This document shows positions 6,645 to 7,172 of a stretch of DNA of 7,172 nt, in pieces (the first letter of the stretch is position 1; every line of letters starts with the position of its first letter). The position numbers and the translations under genes are program-made. The stretch is from positions 3,639-10,810 of the forward strand of contig JALVRC010000142.1 in assembly GCA_027025255.1 (NCBI GenBank). Reading direction: 5' to 3'. Below the pieces are notes generated by a model that was not told the DNA's origin, searched no databases, and saw only the letters and a program-made list of their open reading frames with translations. The stretch comes from Caldifarciminota bacterium. GTDB taxonomy: Bacteria; Hydrothermota; Tepidihabitantia; B3-TA06; JALVRC01.

Positions 6645-7172
6645 GGGTTTATGATAGATATGTTATCAAATGGTTTATATTTTATTCTTTACTTTCCGTT
6701 GTTGCTGTTATTTTTTTATATGATATAATTAATCTATTTGAACATCTGTCTTATTTTATCCATTATAAATCTTCTTTTGTAAGTATTTTGCTCTATTATT
6801 TTTATGATTTGCCTGCAACCTTTCTTTTACTTTATCCTGTTGGATTTGTGCTTGCTGTGTTTTTTATCACAACTATCATGGTAAAAGAGAATACATTTTC
6901 AGCACTTGTGGCTGGTGGGATTAATTATATACGTATCTATATGCCTTTTATTTTCTTTACTGTAATAAGTCTTATTATTGTTTATTTTGTAGAGGACAAA
7001 GTTGCTCCCAGGGCATATACATCATTTATTAAAACAAAATACGAAAAAGTGGAAAGAAAAACGCGCGTTGTAAATACCAGAAATTATAATATTTATTTTG
7101 CCGGTAATGATACTACTGTTTACTATTTTCAATGGCTGGATGCAAATGGAAAGGCAGAAAACGTAATTATAT
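6641..7172 (+). CDS. lptG: LptG-type permease subunit of the LPS transport ABC complex (N-terminal part, truncated by window edge)
   Basis: The frame runs from ATG at 6641 to the window edge (177 codons, roughly half of a usual 350-400-residue protein). The start shares ATGA with the lptF stop, and AAGGA at 6629-6633 inside lptF gives 7-nt spacing. Visible parts: an amphipathic start with DRYVIKW, the LptG-like N-terminus (compare 'LDRYIGK' in E. coli); TM1 at about 11-30; TM2 at about 50-77, with 'YDLPATFLLLYPVGFVLAV'; a coupling-helix segment 'KENTFSALVAGG'; TM3 at about 98-115; and 'VEDKVAPRAYTSF', matching the VAP motif that opens the periplasmic domain. It pairs with LptF to form the LPS-extracting transmembrane dimer. 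The remainder of the periplasmic domain and TM4-6 lie beyond the window. Confidence 0.85.
   Translation, partial: MRVYDRYVIKWFIFYSLLSVVAVIFLYDIINLFEHLSYFIHYKSSFVSILLYYFYDLPATFLLLYPVGFVLAVFFITTIMVKENTFSALVAGGINYIRIYMPFIFFTVISLIIVYFVEDKVAPRAYTSFIKTKYEKVERKTRVVNTRNYNIYFAGNDTTVYYFQWLDANGKAENVII

Overview
This window is A+T-rich DNA, apparently from a Gram-negative (diderm) bacterium. The evidence is a lipoprotein signal, an outer-membrane beta-barrel-like protein ending in Phe, and two LptF/LptG permeases of lipopolysaccharide export. The Omp28-type lipoprotein and the DUF6029-type protein are families I associate mainly with the Bacteroidota/FCB assemblage. An FCB-related or candidate-phylum lineage is therefore a reasonable guess, but no marker gene in the window settles the taxonomy.

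Layout: bases 1-1126 (minus strand) hold the N-terminal 375 codons of a membrane sensor. It has TM1, a dCache-like extracytoplasmic domain, TM2, HAMP, and then an FGKYVS motif typical of the lead-in to class III adenylate/guanylate cyclases; the catalytic part lies outside the window. Bases 1127-1301 are a compact divergent control region. Each side has a TTGAC-type -35 and a good -10 with a 16-nt spacer, and between them lies a perfect 10-bp inverted repeat whose right arm touches the rightward -35.

Bases 1302-7172 (plus strand) hold six genes packed so tightly that every neighbouring pair overlaps (35, 1, 4, 8 and 4 nt), so they are very probably one transcription unit read from the consensus promoter at 1245-1272. 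In order they are: an exported TlpA/ResA-like thioredoxin (1302-1799); an Omp28-like lipoprotein with its own thioredoxin-type CxxC (1765-2853); a DUF6029-like putative outer-membrane protein (2853-4217); the AAA+ replication-recovery ATPase RarA/MgsA with a TTG start (4214-5485); LptF (5478-6644); and the N-terminal half of LptG (6641 to the edge).

How they may work together: the first three genes look like an envelope thiol-redox module. A periplasmic thioredoxin-like protein could act on the CxxC lipoprotein, and both could serve the cysteine-bearing OM protein. LptF and LptG would form the inner-membrane LPS extractor with LptB. RarA is a cytosolic DNA-maintenance protein whose presence between envelope genes is functionally unexplained. 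The most interesting items are the redox/OM trio, the inverted repeat in the divergent promoter region, and a perfect 27-bp palindrome inside rarA. There is no tRNA, rRNA, CRISPR array, insertion sequence or convincing terminator. No gene-free stretch exceeds 175 bases.
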